Source: UBA9676 sp036522155 (GTDB taxonomy: Bacteria; Actinomycetota; Actinomycetes; Streptosporangiales; Streptosporangiaceae). Taken from it: a stretch of 19,495 nucleotides of DNA. The stretch lies in contig DATDGI010000314.1 of the NCBI GenBank assembly GCA_036522155.1, forward strand, positions 1 through 19,495. Direction: 5' to 3'. The translations under genes and the position numbers were made by a program. Below the pieces are notes generated by a model. It was given only the letters and a program-made list of their open reading frames with translations. It made no database searches and was not told where the DNA came from. The first letter of the stretch is position 1; each line of letters begins with the position of its first letter. This document shows positions 19,365 to 19,495 of this stretch, one piece after another.

Positions 19365-19495
19365 GCCCAGATGATCCTCCCTAATCCCGTCATTGTGGAG
19401 CCCATGCGCTCATCACGGCGCGTGTCGGATCAATGACGCTGGTCACAGTGGGGGCGCAGTCGGTGGCGCAACACCGGAGGGGCGGGCCCCCCCCC

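Noticed and set aside
1..19495. CRISPR arrays, tRNA or rRNA genes, insertion sequences, biosynthetic gene cluster
   Set aside because: No regularly spaced direct repeats, cloverleaf or rRNA-like segments, transposase or integrase motifs, or synthase/synthetase modules were seen on either strand.

Overview
This is high-GC DNA from an actinomycete. Codon third positions are mostly G or C. GTG starts are common, and several genes show a TANNNT box 6-7 bases before the start codon, which is the layout of leaderless actinobacterial transcripts. The gene content (IdeR/DmdR1-type metalloregulator, DUF5753/DUF397 pairs, DUF2530, DUF3027, SpoIIE-type phosphatase) is typical of Streptomyces, Streptosporangiales and relatives. 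I cannot fix the genus. The order citA, serC, MarR, DUF2530, DUF3027, MFS, cold-shock protein recalls, from memory, the Rv0871-Rv0889c neighbourhood of Mycobacterium tuberculosis, so most of the right-hand two thirds is conserved core chromosome.

Positions 1-3151 look accessory. On the minus strand a helix-turn-helix/DUF5753 regulator is followed by a small stand-alone DUF397 protein and then by a second DUF397 domain. The second one continues in frame through a Gly/Arg-rich linker into a membrane segment and leaves the window at position 1. A TTTGGCA/TGCCAAA inverted repeat lies just before the regulator. On the plus strand, after a stretch rich in inverted repeats, come two coupled genes (ATGA overlap): a small protein with two CxxCxGxG zinc-type repeats and a two-pass membrane protein resembling proteins of actinomycete integrative conjugative elements.

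Positions 3173-8567 hold a thiolase with a possible coiled-coil miniprotein at its tail, a divergent 56-residue membrane protein, and a minus-strand operon pdxH - ideR/dmdR1-like - PAS/GAF/PP2C/ATPase phosphatase. The last two overlap by GTGA. Positions 8757-11177 carry citA and serC on the plus strand. Positions 11198-14279 are minus-strand: marR, an MFS exporter that appears to start at a CTG overlapping the marR stop, a DinB/DUF664 protein, thpR, and a 27-residue membrane miniprotein with its own leaderless promoter. Positions 14363-17582 hold DUF2530, DUF3027 (the two converge with a 55-base overlap), a second MFS-type protein and a cold-shock protein with a helical tail. A 312-base hairpin-containing gap follows. 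The last gene is a protein with a HAAS-like N-terminus, a long Ala/Pro-rich linker and a membrane C-terminus. The window ends in a run of nine C.

No rRNA, tRNA, CRISPR array, transposase or integrase is visible. The most novel-looking items are the membrane-anchored DUF397 protein, the inverted-repeat-rich leader of the zinc/membrane pair, the miniproteins, and the coupling of an iron-type regulator to a stress-type phosphatase.
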